From NCBI RefSeq assembly GCF_018636735.1, contig NZ_CP045200.1, forward strand, positions 2,133,501-2,197,500: a stretch of DNA of 64,000 bases, in the 5' to 3' direction. Shown here in pieces: positions 8,903 through 17,212 of this stretch. This DNA is from Erythrobacter sp. 3-20A1M. Lineage in GTDB: Bacteria; Pseudomonadota; Alphaproteobacteria; Sphingomonadales; Sphingomonadaceae. The stretch's first letter is position 1. Each line of letters starts with the position of its first letter. The notes beneath the pieces are model-generated. The model worked only from the letters and a program-made list of their open reading frames with translations, searched no databases and was not told the DNA's origin. The translations under genes were made by a program, and so were the position numbers.

Positions 8903-10662
8903 TCGCGATCCCGGCCTTTCGCCTTTCCTCGAAAGTGAGCATCGACAAGGGCCGTGCCTGGAGCGTCATCGACGAGATGATCTTCCTGGCCTTGAACCGC
9001 CAGCCCCTCTCGATCGCGCATCTCGCGCGCGACGCGAACCTGCCTCGTCAGCTTATCGTCGCCTCAATCGCGCGGCTGATGCGCTTTCGCCTGATCGAAC
9101 TCAGCGTGCGCAGCGACGGGGCCTTGTTCCGCGCCAGCGCCTACGGCCAGGAGATCGTCACGGCGGGGCGACCGCTGCCCTTCTTCCCAACCCGGGAGAC
9201 CCGACGGGTCAGCTGTGTCATCGAGCGCGCCACTGGCGGCTTCTTTCCGACAGCTCAGGTCCGCATCGGCTCAGAGCATGCGCTACGTAGCGATCCCGAT
9301 CCCGACATCCGCCTGATCATGGTTGAAGGCGGCGGCCCCTCGATGTCGCACGAGGCCAACCTCGCGCGCCTCTCCCAGGTCGCGGCGCGCGGCTGGGAAG
9401 AGCAGCTAGCCTATATCGACGGACGCACCGCCTCTCTCCACAGTGAGTTCATGCTCGTCCGCGTCGTCGACGGCGTGCCGCGCAACCTCCCCGACAATGC
9501 CTCCGCCACCTTGCGCGACATCGTCGACGAGGCGATCGCACGCCCGCTTGGCACGACCCAGGTCCAGATCGGCTATGGCGGTCCTTCCGCCGAGCCCGAT
9601 CCAACGCCCGTCACCCATGTTTGCGAGTTCGACCCGGCCGATCTCGTCATTGGCGGGTCCGCCCAGCTCGAATGCTTCAAGACCCTGCTCGAGACGGCCT
9701 GCAGCCGCGTCATCATCCACTCGACCTTTCTCGACCATAACCGCTTCCGGGCGCTGTTCACCGAGATCCGCGCGGCCTGCCTGCGCGGTGTCAGCTTCGA
9801 CCTGCTTTGGGGCGCCGACAATCTCGATGAGGAAGAAACCCACAACACCGCCGAGGCCGTCGAGATCGCCAAGATCGTGCGGGAGGACCGCGACCTCGCC
9901 CGACGCTTCCGCGTCCATATGCGCAGTACCCGCTCGCACGCCAAGCTGTTGCTCGCCGATACCCAGGACGGTGGCTGGATCGCCGCGGTCGGATCATGCA
10001 ACTGGCTCTCGAGCCCGTTCCGCGCGGTCGAACTGACTGCGGTCCTGCGCGACTCGCGCGTCGTCGCTGACGTCACCACCGCCCTCCAGCGGCTGGTCGG
10101 CCGCCGAGGCCTCTCCGACGATATCGCGACCGAGATGGCGATCGTCACCCGCGAGCTGCGCCGGCACGAGCCGCGCGAAGGTAATGCGCAGATCACCCTG
10201 CTACTCGGCGAGAGCCATGATGAAATGATGCGATTAGCGACCGGCGACGCGGAAGCCCGGGTCTTGGTCGGCTGCCATCGCCTTGGGTCTACGGCCCGGC
10301 CCGGCGTCGTCCTCCAGGCAGAGGCCGCGGTCGAGCGCGCGAATATCGATGTGACGCTGCTCTACACCCGCTCATCGGGGCCGCTTAAGAATCGCCACGC
10401 GCGTAAGCTCGCCGAAGAGGCGGCGGACAATGGCGTGCGCTTGATCAAGGCAGGCGAAATCCCGCTCCACGGCAAGTTCGTCGCTTGGGACGACGACGAC
10501 CTGATCGTCACAAGCCTAAACTGGGCGTCCGCGGCCAGCGATGTCGATTTTCCGCAGGGCGATATCGGCGTCCATCTCCACTCTCCGGGCATTGCCGCCA
10601 CCGCGACCCACGCGCTCGAGACGATCTTTCCGGAGATCGCCGTGTCAGCCGAGGCGGTCTGA
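8896..10662 (+). CDS. mkoB: Winged-helix/phospholipase D-family nuclease, Mokosh type I MkoB-like
   Basis: 588 residues, translationally coupled to the helicase gene (7-bp overlap). The N-terminal 25-85 look like a winged helix (SIAHLARDANLPRQLIVASI). Two complete HKD motifs follow: HAKLLLAD near residue 348, then GSCNW, and HGKFVAWD near residue 525, then TSLNW. Both fit HxKx4D with the downstream Asn, so a single chain can form the two-motif PLD active site. Members cleave phosphodiesters; in Mokosh this is the predicted nuclease effector. No signal peptide, so cytoplasmic. Which nucleic acid is the target is unknown. Confidence 0.85.
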   Translation: MLIAIPAFRLSSKVSIDKGRAWSVIDEMIFLALNRQPLSIAHLARDANLPRQLIVASIARLMRFRLIELSVRSDGALFRASAYGQEIVTAGRPLPFFPTRETRRVSCVIERATGGFFPTAQVRIGSEHALRSDPDPDIRLIMVEGGGPSMSHEANLARLSQVAARGWEEQLAYIDGRTASLHSEFMLVRVVDGVPRNLPDNASATLRDIVDEAIARPLGTTQVQIGYGGPSAEPDPTPVTHVCEFDPADLVIGGSAQLECFKTLLETACSRVIIHSTFLDHNRFRALFTEIRAACLRGVSFDLLWGADNLDEEETHNTAEAVEIAKIVREDRDLARRFRVHMRSTRSHAKLLLADTQDGGWIAAVGSCNWLSSPFRAVELTAVLRDSRVVADVTTALQRLVGRRGLSDDIATEMAIVTRELRRHEPREGNAQITLLLGESHDEMMRLATGDAEARVLVGCHRLGSTARPGVVLQAEAAVERANIDVTLLYTRSSGPLKNRHARKLAEEAADNGVRLIKAGEIPLHGKFVAWDDDDLIVTSLNWASAASDVDFPQGDIGVHLHSPGIAATATHALETIFPEIAVSAEAV

Positions 10663-10854
10663 CCCAAAAGGTCGCGGCTCGAGCCAACGTCCGGTTTCTC
10701 GGGGCGCCCGCCTGAAAGCGGTCGGTCCGTAACCGGCCCAATGTCAGTCGTTCGTCAGACGGCGCATTAGGCAGCTTCTGGGCCGTTTGCGGTCAGTCCG
10801 CTTTCGGTCATCCCGAGCTTAAACGCGGACCTTCAGTCAGGCGTTTCTATCCGA
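10663..10854. other. Intergenic gap between convergent genes
   Basis: 192 bp between the end of the PLD gene and the end of the leftward MFS gene. No gene is visible. The GC-rich sequence has several short inverted repeats but no clear stem followed by a T-run, so I cannot place a definite terminator. Confidence 0.4.
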
Positions 10855-12246
10855 TCATCGTGCACATGCGACCGCGCCCGCACCTAATAGCGAAAATAAG
10901 ACGGTGGCGATCACCGCCTCGTTCCAACCTGCGATCAACCCGTCTATGCCGCCGACTTCGCCGCCGTGCGCGATCAGGATCGCGCTCACGGTGATCCCGA
11001 TCGCCGAACCGAGATAGCGCGCGGTGTTGTTGGCACCGCTTCCGGCGCCGCTCTTGCCGTCGGGCACGGTTGCGACTGCCTGCTGGCCGAGCGCGCTATT
11101 GAGCAGGCCATTGGCCGCGCCCGCGAGGAACAGCGCGGGCAGGAAGCGCAGCAGCATCGGACCCTGCGCCGGGGCATAGAGCAGCGCCTGCGCCAGCGCG
11201 CAGGCGAGGATCGCCGCGACGATGATCCAGCGTGGCTCCCAATGCTCTGGCAACGCGCGGGCGGCCAGGGCGGCGATGACGCTGGTGGCGGACCACGCGG
11301 TCAGGATGAAGGCGCTCGCTATGATCCCGACACCGAGCCCGCGCGCGAGGATGACGGGCACCAGGCTCATCAGCGCGAGGATGCCTGCGCCCGAAGCGAA
11401 GGCGGCGACGGTCGCTCCAACGAAGGAAGCTTCGCGGAACAGCGCGAAATCGATTAGCGGATCGGCACGCGACCGTTCGACGCGCACCAAGAGTGCGAGC
11501 GCGACCGCGCCGCCAACCAGCAGCACCCAGACGAGCGGCTGGCCGAGGCCTTGCCGCATATCGGTCAGCCCCGCCATCACCAGCGCCAGACCCGCCATCA
11601 GCAGCGCGGTGCCGAGCCAGTCGGTGCGCTGTCCAGTTTGCGGCGTGTCACGTGGCAAGAGGAATAGCGAGGGGAGCAAAAGCGCTGTGGAAAGTAGCGT
11701 GGTCGCCCAATAGGCGGCGCTCCAGTCGAAGCCGCGCGTGCCGTAGGCGGCCATGATCGGGCCGATCGCGACGCCCGCGCCCAGGCAGGCCGCCCAGATT
11801 GAGGTGGCGTGGGTCTGCTCACGCCCGCGGGCGAAGTGATGGCCGAGAAGGCCGAGCCCGCAGCTCATCAGGGCCGCCGCGCCCAAGCCCTGAACTACGC
11901 GCATCGCGATCAGCAGCAGCGGCTCGACCGATAGCGCGGCCACGGCAGATGATAGCGCGCAGACGACGAGGCCGATCAGGAACACCAGCCGCCGCCCGTG
12001 TTGATCGCCCAGCGTGCCGGTGGCGAGCAAGCCGGTCGCGGCACCCAGCGGCATGGCGCTGAGGATCCACGCCTGCGCGCCCGGTCCGGCGCCCAGCGCA
12101 TCGGCGGTCGCGGTCACCGTGGTCAGCGGCACGGTGAAGATCACCAGCGACAGCAGCGTCGCGGCGGAGGTCAGCGCAAGCAGCCAACCGCGCGAGGTGG
12201 GGGCGGCGTTGTTTGCGGCGTCCAGGGGGGCGAGTCTAGCCGCCAC
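10855..12246 (-). CDS. MFS transporter, DHA2-like
   Basis: 463 residues with about 14 hydrophobic segments, typical of the 14-helix DHA2 drug:proton antiporters. The cytoplasmic loop between helices 2 and 3 has GTLGDQHGRRLVFLIG, the conserved MFS motif A. It starts at a GTG (12246) and overlaps the upstream cupin gene by 11 bp, so it is the last gene of the coupled leftward operon. It probably exports the substrate or a toxic product of the pathway; the compound is unknown. Confidence 0.88.
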   Translation of the reverse strand: MAARLAPLDAANNAAPTSRGWLLALTSAATLLSLVIFTVPLTTVTATADALGAGPGAQAWILSAMPLGAATGLLATGTLGDQHGRRLVFLIGLVVCALSSAVAALSVEPLLLIAMRVVQGLGAAALMSCGLGLLGHHFARGREQTHATSIWAACLGAGVAIGPIMAAYGTRGFDWSAAYWATTLLSTALLLPSLFLLPRDTPQTGQRTDWLGTALLMAGLALVMAGLTDMRQGLGQPLVWVLLVGGAVALALLVRVERSRADPLIDFALFREASFVGATVAAFASGAGILALMSLVPVILARGLGVGIIASAFILTAWSATSVIAALAARALPEHWEPRWIIVAAILACALAQALLYAPAQGPMLLRFLPALFLAGAANGLLNSALGQQAVATVPDGKSGAGSGANNTARYLGSAIGITVSAILIAHGGEVGGIDGLIAGWNEAVIATVLFSLLGAGAVACAR

Positions 12247-12721
12247 GATACGCCGCGTCGGTTACCGGCTCCAGCCAGACGACATTCTCGCCGTTCTCGT
12301 ATTGCTGGACCGCATAGTGGCTGACCGCGGACCCATCTGTCGCGCCGTGCCAGTGCTCGACGACCGGCGGGGTCCAGATCACGTCGCCCACGTTCATCAC
12401 GATCCGCTGGCCGTCGCGCGTGGCGACCCAGCCAGTGCCATCGGTAACGATCAGCATCTGGCCTGCCGGGTGGCTGTGCCAGTTGGACCGTGCACCGGGC
12501 AGGAAAGTGACCTTGCCCGCGTTGACGATGAATGGATCGCGAGCGTCGAACACCGGCTCGACATAGACGGTGCCGGTGAAGTTCTCGTCGCTCGCGATCT
12601 GTCCGCCGCGTTCCTGCGCAGTGGTCCCGACCATCGGACCTTCCGTAGCTGGCGCGTCCTGCGCGGCTGCGGCAGCTGGCAATGCCAAAGCGATGGCTGC
12701 AAGCATCGATTGGATACGCAT
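12236..12721 (-). CDS. Secreted cupin-domain protein
   Basis: 161 residues with a signal peptide (MRIQSMLAAIALALPAAAAA, cut after AQ). A single cupin barrel follows, with the metal-binding motif SNWHSHPAGQML (two His) and a further His in VVEHWHGATD. It resembles the cytoplasmic cupin two genes upstream, differing by the export signal, so the pair is probably duplicated. It sits 1 bp after the CMD gene. Likely a small metal-dependent enzyme or binding protein of the periplasm; reaction unknown. Confidence 0.85.
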   Translation of the reverse strand: MRIQSMLAAIALALPAAAAAQDAPATEGPMVGTTAQERGGQIASDENFTGTVYVEPVFDARDPFIVNAGKVTFLPGARSNWHSHPAGQMLIVTDGTGWVATRDGQRIVMNVGDVIWTPPVVEHWHGATDGSAVSHYAVQQYENGENVVWLEPVTDAAYRGG

Positions 12722-12722
12722 C

Positions 12723-13484
12723 TCAGTTCTCCCGGCTCTGGAACACTTTCTTCGCGACCGGCATGGCCGAGAACACTTTCGGCCAGCCTGCGTAGAAGGC
12801 GAGATGGTGCAGCATCCCGGAGGCTTCCGGCTTGGTCAGGCCGTTGTCCATCGCGCGGTTTAGGTGGAAGGTGATCTGGTCGTAGTGGCCCGCCCCGATC
12901 AGCGCGGCGACGGTCACCAGGCTGCGGTCGCGCGGAGCGAGAGCGGGACGCAGCCATAGGTCCTGGAACAGCAGATCGGTGGTGTCAGTCACCACACCTT
13001 GCGACACGTTGCCGAAATTGCTGGAGACGGTTTCCTGCCGCTGCGCCTCGGCCTCCTTGTCGAGCGGCAGCATGTCGGCGGAATCGACCGGCGGCATCGC
13101 GCTTTGCTCGATTCCGCGTTCCTCGAACACCTTGGCGACCGCGGGCACCGCCTCCATCGCATTCTGCCATCCGGCATAGAACGCGAGGTGGTAGAGCGTT
13201 TCGGATATCTCGGCGGGCTTCACCCCGGCATCCAGCGCGATCGCGGCATATTGGTCGATGCTCGCGGTCTGGTTGCGGGCGATCAGCGCGGCGAGCGTGA
13301 CGAGACCGCGGTCACGCCGCGAGAGCTGGTCGTTCTGCCACACGCGACCAAACAATTCGGCCTCGGTGGTCTGCTGGAGGGCGGGCGATACGGTCATTTT
13401 GGTCTCCGAAGTGGGGGCGTGATCCTGCGCAGCGGCGGGGACGGCGGCGGCGAGCGCGATGGCGGGGATGGTTGCCAGCTTCAT
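12723..13484 (-). CDS. Carboxymuconolactone decarboxylase-family protein, exported, two domains
   Basis: 253 residues. The start at 13484 gives a signal peptide (MKLATIPAIALAAAVPAAAA-like, then AQDHAP) and an ATGA overlap with the preceding cupin. Two CMD repeats are visible, each with a DRGLVTLAALI/DRSLVTVAALI helix and a LYHLAFYAGWQ/LHHLAFYAGWP helix (about 30-120 and 150-250). The CxxC pair of AhpD-type peroxidases is absent. Together with the cupins and tautomerase it suggests a ring-cleavage or lactone pathway, which is inference. Confidence 0.85.
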   Translation of the reverse strand: MKLATIPAIALAAAVPAAAQDHAPTSETKMTVSPALQQTTEAELFGRVWQNDQLSRRDRGLVTLAALIARNQTASIDQYAAIALDAGVKPAEISETLYHLAFYAGWQNAMEAVPAVAKVFEERGIEQSAMPPVDSADMLPLDKEAEAQRQETVSSNFGNVSQGVVTDTTDLLFQDLWLRPALAPRDRSLVTVAALIGAGHYDQITFHLNRAMDNGLTKPEASGMLHHLAFYAGWPKVFSAMPVAKKVFQSREN

Positions 13485-13891
13485 GATGGCGGCCCTTTCT
13501 CGTAATCCTCGTCGCTGACCGGCTCGAGCCAGTTCACCGCGACGCCGTCCTTGGCTTCCTGGATCGCGATATGCGTCATCGCCTGGCCCTTGCTCGCGCC
13601 GTGCCAATGCTTGTGGCCGGGCGGGCACCAGATGATGTCGCCCGCGCGGATCTCGACGATGTCCTCGCCCTCGCACTGCGTCCAGCCGACGCCGTCTATG
13701 ACGAGCAAGGTCTGGCCGAGCGGGTGGGTATGCCAGTTCGAACGCGCGCCGAGCGTGAAGGTCACGGTCGCGCCGGTCACGCGCGCATCCCCCTCACCGG
13801 CGAAGCTGCCGGAGAGGTAGACGTCGCCGCCCGCAAAATTCTCCGCTGGGGCTTTCTGGGTTTCCTGCTGGTTGAGACGGGTAAGTTTCAT
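13481..13891 (-). CDS. Cupin-domain protein, cytoplasmic
   Basis: 136 residues, no signal peptide. The cupin metal site is SNWHTHPLGQTL plus HKHWHGASKG. ATGA overlaps at both ends (tautomerase upstream, CMD gene downstream) put it in a tightly coupled operon. It is similar in sequence to the secreted cupin at 12236-12721 (same SNWH-HP and HWHGA signatures and a shared WLEPV end). Function is not known beyond probable metal-dependent chemistry on a small molecule. Confidence 0.85.
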   Translation of the reverse strand: MKLTRLNQQETQKAPAENFAGGDVYLSGSFAGEGDARVTGATVTFTLGARSNWHTHPLGQTLLVIDGVGWTQCEGEDIVEIRAGDIIWCPPGHKHWHGASKGQAMTHIAIQEAKDGVAVNWLEPVSDEDYEKGPPS

Positions 13892-14139
13892 GTGTTCTCT
13901 CCTTGCTGGGTTAGCGGTCCGTAGCCCGGTCGCTTGAACAGCCGCTCTTCGTTTGAAGCAATTTCGGGGTGGTAGACCGTGCCCATCCAGTCGGATGGCG
14001 CGACATCCTCGATCGCGACCGAGACCGCGTCCGGACCGTAGCCGAGCGTGTCGATGACCGCGCTGGTCAGCGCTTCGGCGAGCGCGCGCTTCTCGGCGTC
14101 GGATCGACCAGCGTGCATTTTAGCGGCGATATGGGGCAT
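13888..14139 (-). CDS. 4-oxalocrotonate tautomerase-family protein
   Basis: 83 residues starting MPHIAAKMHAG. After Met removal, Pro1 is the catalytic base of this superfamily, which fixes the start at 14139 rather than the ATG 21 bp upstream. The family interconverts enol and keto forms of small acids. It is first in the leftward tautomerase-cupin-CMD-cupin-MFS chain, 98 bp downstream of the LysR gene, and overlaps the next gene by ATGA. Confidence 0.85.
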   Translation of the reverse strand: MPHIAAKMHAGRSDAEKRALAEALTSAVIDTLGYGPDAVSVAIEDVAPSDWMGTVYHPEIASNEERLFKRPGYGPLTQQGENT

Positions 14140-14237
14140 GGGTGCCTGTCCTTTCGCCACTTCAACGAGCGGAACGGCAGCGCGCTCCGATCATTCGGCT
14201 CCATGCCGTGATGAGCGGCATTCAACACCGCGGCAGG

Positions 14238-15149
14238 TCACAGGCCGAGCGGTTGCAGCTCCCTTATGCAATCGACCAGAAGGCGGAGGCCGGTGGGCAC
14301 CTGCCGGCGGCCCGGCCAGTATATCTGGAAGCCGTCGCCGGTCAGCCAGTGCTGCTTCAACACCGGCACCAGCGTTCCGGCATCAAGATGTGGGCGCACA
14401 AGTGCCTCGATCCCATACATCAGCCCCACGCCATCCAGCGCCATGGTCAACATCGAGCGCGACTCGTTGAGCGTGATCTGTCCGGGCGTCGCGACCTCCA
14501 CCACGCCGCGATCCTCGCCCGCGAGCTCCCAGTCGAACACGGTATGGTCGCCGCTGCGGATGCGCAGACAGCGATGCTTTGCAATGTCCGTTAGGAACTC
14601 TGGCGTGCCGTGCGCTTCGAGGTAGGAGGGGGCCGCCACCACCACCCAACGCAATGGCGCGGAAAGATCGCGCGCGATCATGTCCTCGGGGATGGTGCCG
14701 CCGAAGCGGATGCCCGCATCGTATCCGTCCGCGACGATATCAACGAGCCGGTTGGACGAGAGGATCTCCAATTCCACGTCGGGATAGCGCCTTGTGAACT
14801 CGGCCATCACCGGCGCAACAAGCAGCTCGGCAGCGTCCTCGACGACATTGAGTCGAATGCGGCCGGACGGGCTTTCGCGGAACCGGTTGAGTCGCTCGAT
14901 CGCGCTATCAATCAGGTCGAAGGGCTGGCCGACGCTGTCGCGCAATTCCTCGCCCGCCGCGGTCAGCGTTACCGAACGGTTGGTGCGGTTGAGCAGACGC
15001 ACGCCAAGCCGCTCTTCCAATCCACGCATTGCGTGACTGAGCGCCGACGGGCTGACGCCAAGCTCGGTCGCGGCGCGCCGGAAGGTGCCCGCCCGAACGA
15101 TCGCGAGGAAGTAGGTGAGATCGGCGAGGTCGGAGCGACTGGTCGGCAT
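14238..15149 (-). CDS. LysR-family transcriptional regulator
   Basis: 303 residues. The N-terminal winged helix includes GTFRRAATELGVSPSALSHA and RLLNRTNRSVTLTAAGEEL, both typical of LysR proteins; the rest is a periplasmic-binding-protein-like effector domain. It precedes the tautomerase operon on the same strand and diverges from the aldo/keto reductase at 15297. It therefore probably controls both, using the inverted repeat in the gap. Inducer unknown. Confidence 0.92.
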   Translation of the reverse strand: MPTSRSDLADLTYFLAIVRAGTFRRAATELGVSPSALSHAMRGLEERLGVRLLNRTNRSVTLTAAGEELRDSVGQPFDLIDSAIERLNRFRESPSGRIRLNVVEDAAELLVAPVMAEFTRRYPDVELEILSSNRLVDIVADGYDAGIRFGGTIPEDMIARDLSAPLRWVVVAAPSYLEAHGTPEFLTDIAKHRCLRIRSGDHTVFDWELAGEDRGVVEVATPGQITLNESRSMLTMALDGVGLMYGIEALVRPHLDAGTLVPVLKQHWLTGDGFQIYWPGRRQVPTGLRLLVDCIRELQPLGL

Positions 15150-15177
15150 CGTCCCCAGCTAGCCGATCCGGTTCATG

Positions 15178-15221
15178 AGCGCCACTCACCATCGCGGTGA
15201 CGGATATTGCCATGGCGCTCG
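15178..15221. promoter_or_regulatory. Inverted repeat in the LysR / reductase gap
   Basis: GAGCGCCA at 15178-15185 is the exact reverse complement of TGGCGCTC at 15214-15221, with 28 bp between. It sits in the 147-bp gap between the divergent LysR and reductase genes, where LysR proteins usually bind. No good T-N11-A site was found, so assignment as the operator is tentative. Confidence 0.35.
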
Positions 15222-15296
15222 CGCATTACCTGCACATCTAATCAAACAAGAGCGCGGACGTGGAAGGTCCAGTCCGCGTGAGCGAAAGGCAAGAAC

Positions 15297-16166
15297 ATGA
15301 TCCTCGAAGAAACCTACACTCTCAACAATGGCGTCACGATTCCCAAGATCGGCTTCGGCACCTGGCTGATCGACGATGGCGAGGTGGAAGCGGCTGTCGG
15401 CCACGCGCTCGATGTAGGCTATCGACATATCGACACTGCGCAGGCGTATGAGAATGAACGCGGTGTGGGCGCGGCGATCCGCAGTAGCACGATAGCGCGC
15501 GACGACATCTTCGTCACCAGCAAGCTCGCCGCCGAGGTCAAGTCGCTGGAAGAGGCGCGCACCGCTATCGATGGCTCGCTGAAGGAGATGGGTCTCGACA
15601 CGATCGACCTGATGATCATCCACAGCCCGCAACCCTGGGCCAACTTCCGTGAGGGTGACCATTTCTTTGAAGGCAACCTTGAGGCGTGGCGCGCGCTCGA
15701 AGAGGCGCTGCAGGCGGGCAAGCTACGCGCGATTGGCGTCTCCAATTTCGAGCAGGTCGATCTAGACAACATCCTCGAGAACGGCAGCGTCAAGCCCGCG
15801 GTAAATCAGTTCCTCGCCCATATCGGCAACACACCGCATGAACTGATCAAATACACGCACGGTCGGGGCGTCCAGGTCGAAGCCTATTCGCCATTCGGCC
15901 ATGGCGAGATCCTTGGCAACGACACCGCAAAGCAGATCGCCGCGAATTACGATGCCAGTGTGTCGCAGCTCGCGATCCGCTATTGCCTCCAGCTCGGCTT
16001 GTTGCCGCTGCCCAAGTCCACGACGCCCGATCACATCCGCGCCAACACGCAGGTCGATTTCACAATCTCGGACACTGATATGGCGACGTTGAGGGCACTC
16101 GCATTCCATGACTACGGCGAGGCAAGCGACTTCCCAGTCTACGCCAAAAAGGCGCGCGCAAGCTGA
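15297..16166 (+). CDS. Aldo/keto reductase (2,5-diketogluconate reductase-like)
   Basis: 289 residues with the full catalytic tetrad: Asp and Tyr in HIDTAQAYENE, Lys in VTSKL and His in IIHSPQPW. The C-terminal half has the cofactor motifs AIGVSNFEQ and LPLPKSTTPDHI. It uses NADPH to reduce a carbonyl; the substrate is unknown. It diverges from the LysR gene and is probably the rightward arm of the same regulon as the tautomerase/cupin operon. Confidence 0.9.
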   Translation: MILEETYTLNNGVTIPKIGFGTWLIDDGEVEAAVGHALDVGYRHIDTAQAYENERGVGAAIRSSTIARDDIFVTSKLAAEVKSLEEARTAIDGSLKEMGLDTIDLMIIHSPQPWANFREGDHFFEGNLEAWRALEEALQAGKLRAIGVSNFEQVDLDNILENGSVKPAVNQFLAHIGNTPHELIKYTHGRGVQVEAYSPFGHGEILGNDTAKQIAANYDASVSQLAIRYCLQLGLLPLPKSTTPDHIRANTQVDFTISDTDMATLRALAFHDYGEASDFPVYAKKARAS

Positions 16167-16180
16167 ACAAGAGTCGGACG

Positions 16181-16294
16181 ATGACAGTCACCTGCCAGTT
16201 TACTAGCAAGGTCGCCTTCGTCATCGGGGCAGCGAAAGGCATGGCGGCACTCGCCGCCGCCGAAGACATCGAGACTGTAATCGTTCGCGCTTAG
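16181..16294 (+). pseudogene. Short-chain dehydrogenase relic
   Basis: A 37-codon frame 14 bp after the reductase reads TSKVAFVIGAAKGMAALAAA, recognisable as the N-terminal strand and glycine loop of a short-chain dehydrogenase (KVALVTGAAxGIG). The GIG part of the nucleotide loop is lost and a stop follows. No further SDR sequence is clear downstream. Probably the deleted remnant of a gene once co-transcribed with the aldo/keto reductase. Confidence 0.5.
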
Positions 16295-16639
16295 AATCTC
16301 GTCCGCTTTGAGGTTCGTCCGGCAACTGCCGTGACGACCGATTATGGGCGCTTTGCGGACAGGCAGGAACTGGGCCGGTTCCTGAATGCTGTGTTTCACG
16401 CATGCGCGTCCAGCAAGCGATCATTTGGCTTCCTCCCCAATGGATTTTTCGCTCGCTGACAAAGTGATTGCGGAGGGACGCTCTTAGGTGTCTGTGGCCA
16501 TTGGCGCCGTACGGTATGAGCCAGGCATACCATTGTGACACGTGGGGGATCGCCCGACAACTTGACGTCGTGAGCGGCAATAATCTCGCCGTTTACAATA
16601 GTGTTACGGCTTTTGACCGTTCATACGTCGAACTCGGTT
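16295..16639. other. Intergenic region before the sugar operon
   Basis: 345 bp with no credible gene; the first part may be further decay of the dehydrogenase relic. The end should hold the promoter of the ECF sigma/FecR operon. A TTGACG lies at 16562-16567, but no well-spaced -10 hexamer follows, so I do not assign a promoter. Confidence 0.4.
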
Positions 16640-17212
16640 ATGGTCGATGACAAAGCCCTGCGCGCTTGGTTCGCAACGGAAGTGCTCCCGTTTGAACGGG
16701 AGTTGATGCACTTCATCGCGCGCCATAGCCGCCAAAGCGAGGAAGTGATCGACGTCCGTCAGGAAAGCTATGAGCGTGCGCTGAAAGGCGCGCGCGGCGG
16801 GCTGCCGCGCTCGGCGCGCCGCTATGTCCTCACCATTGCGCGAAACGTGCTGATCGATCGCGCTAGGCGCGAGCGCGTCGTCTCCTTCGATCACATCGCG
16901 GATCTCGAGAACATCGTAGCAGAGGCAGACAGATTTTCGCCCGACCATCATCTCGAGGCCCGCGACGAGTTGCGTCGCGCAATGGCGGGACTGGAACAAC
17001 TGCCTCCGCGTTGCCGCGAAGTGGTGCGCCTTCGCCGGGTGGAAGGCCTGAGCATACGGGAGACTGCTGCTGGCCTGGGCGTGAGCGAGCATACCGTGGA
17101 GCGCCAGCTTACGCTGGGCCTGCGCGCGCTGGTAGACTATATGCATGGTGGAGAGGGCAGGATCGACCGAACCGGCCGAGGCCGTCCGAAGCATCGGAAG
17201 GTCGAGCGATGA
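16640..17212 (+). CDS. ECF-type sigma factor, FecI-like
   Basis: 190 residues from the ATG at 16640. Region 2 includes VIDVRQESYERAL and SARRYVLTIARNVLIDRARR. Region 4 is LEQLPPRCREVVRLRRVEGLSIRETAAGLGV in segments, with the helix-turn-helix at ETAAGLGVSEHTVERQL. It overlaps the fecR-like gene by ATGA and stands before a TonB receptor, the FecI-FecR-FecA arrangement of cell-surface signalling. The receptor's ligand would release this sigma factor to transcribe the operon downstream. Confidence 0.92.
   Translation: MVDDKALRAWFATEVLPFERELMHFIARHSRQSEEVIDVRQESYERALKGARGGLPRSARRYVLTIARNVLIDRARRERVVSFDHIADLENIVAEADRFSPDHHLEARDELRRAMAGLEQLPPRCREVVRLRRVEGLSIRETAAGLGVSEHTVERQLTLGLRALVDYMHGGEGRIDRTGRGRPKHRKVER

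Noticed and set aside
16562..16600. Sigma-70-like promoter with TTGACG at 16562
   Set aside because: No -10 hexamer at 16-18 bp spacing; the nearest AT-rich match is too close.
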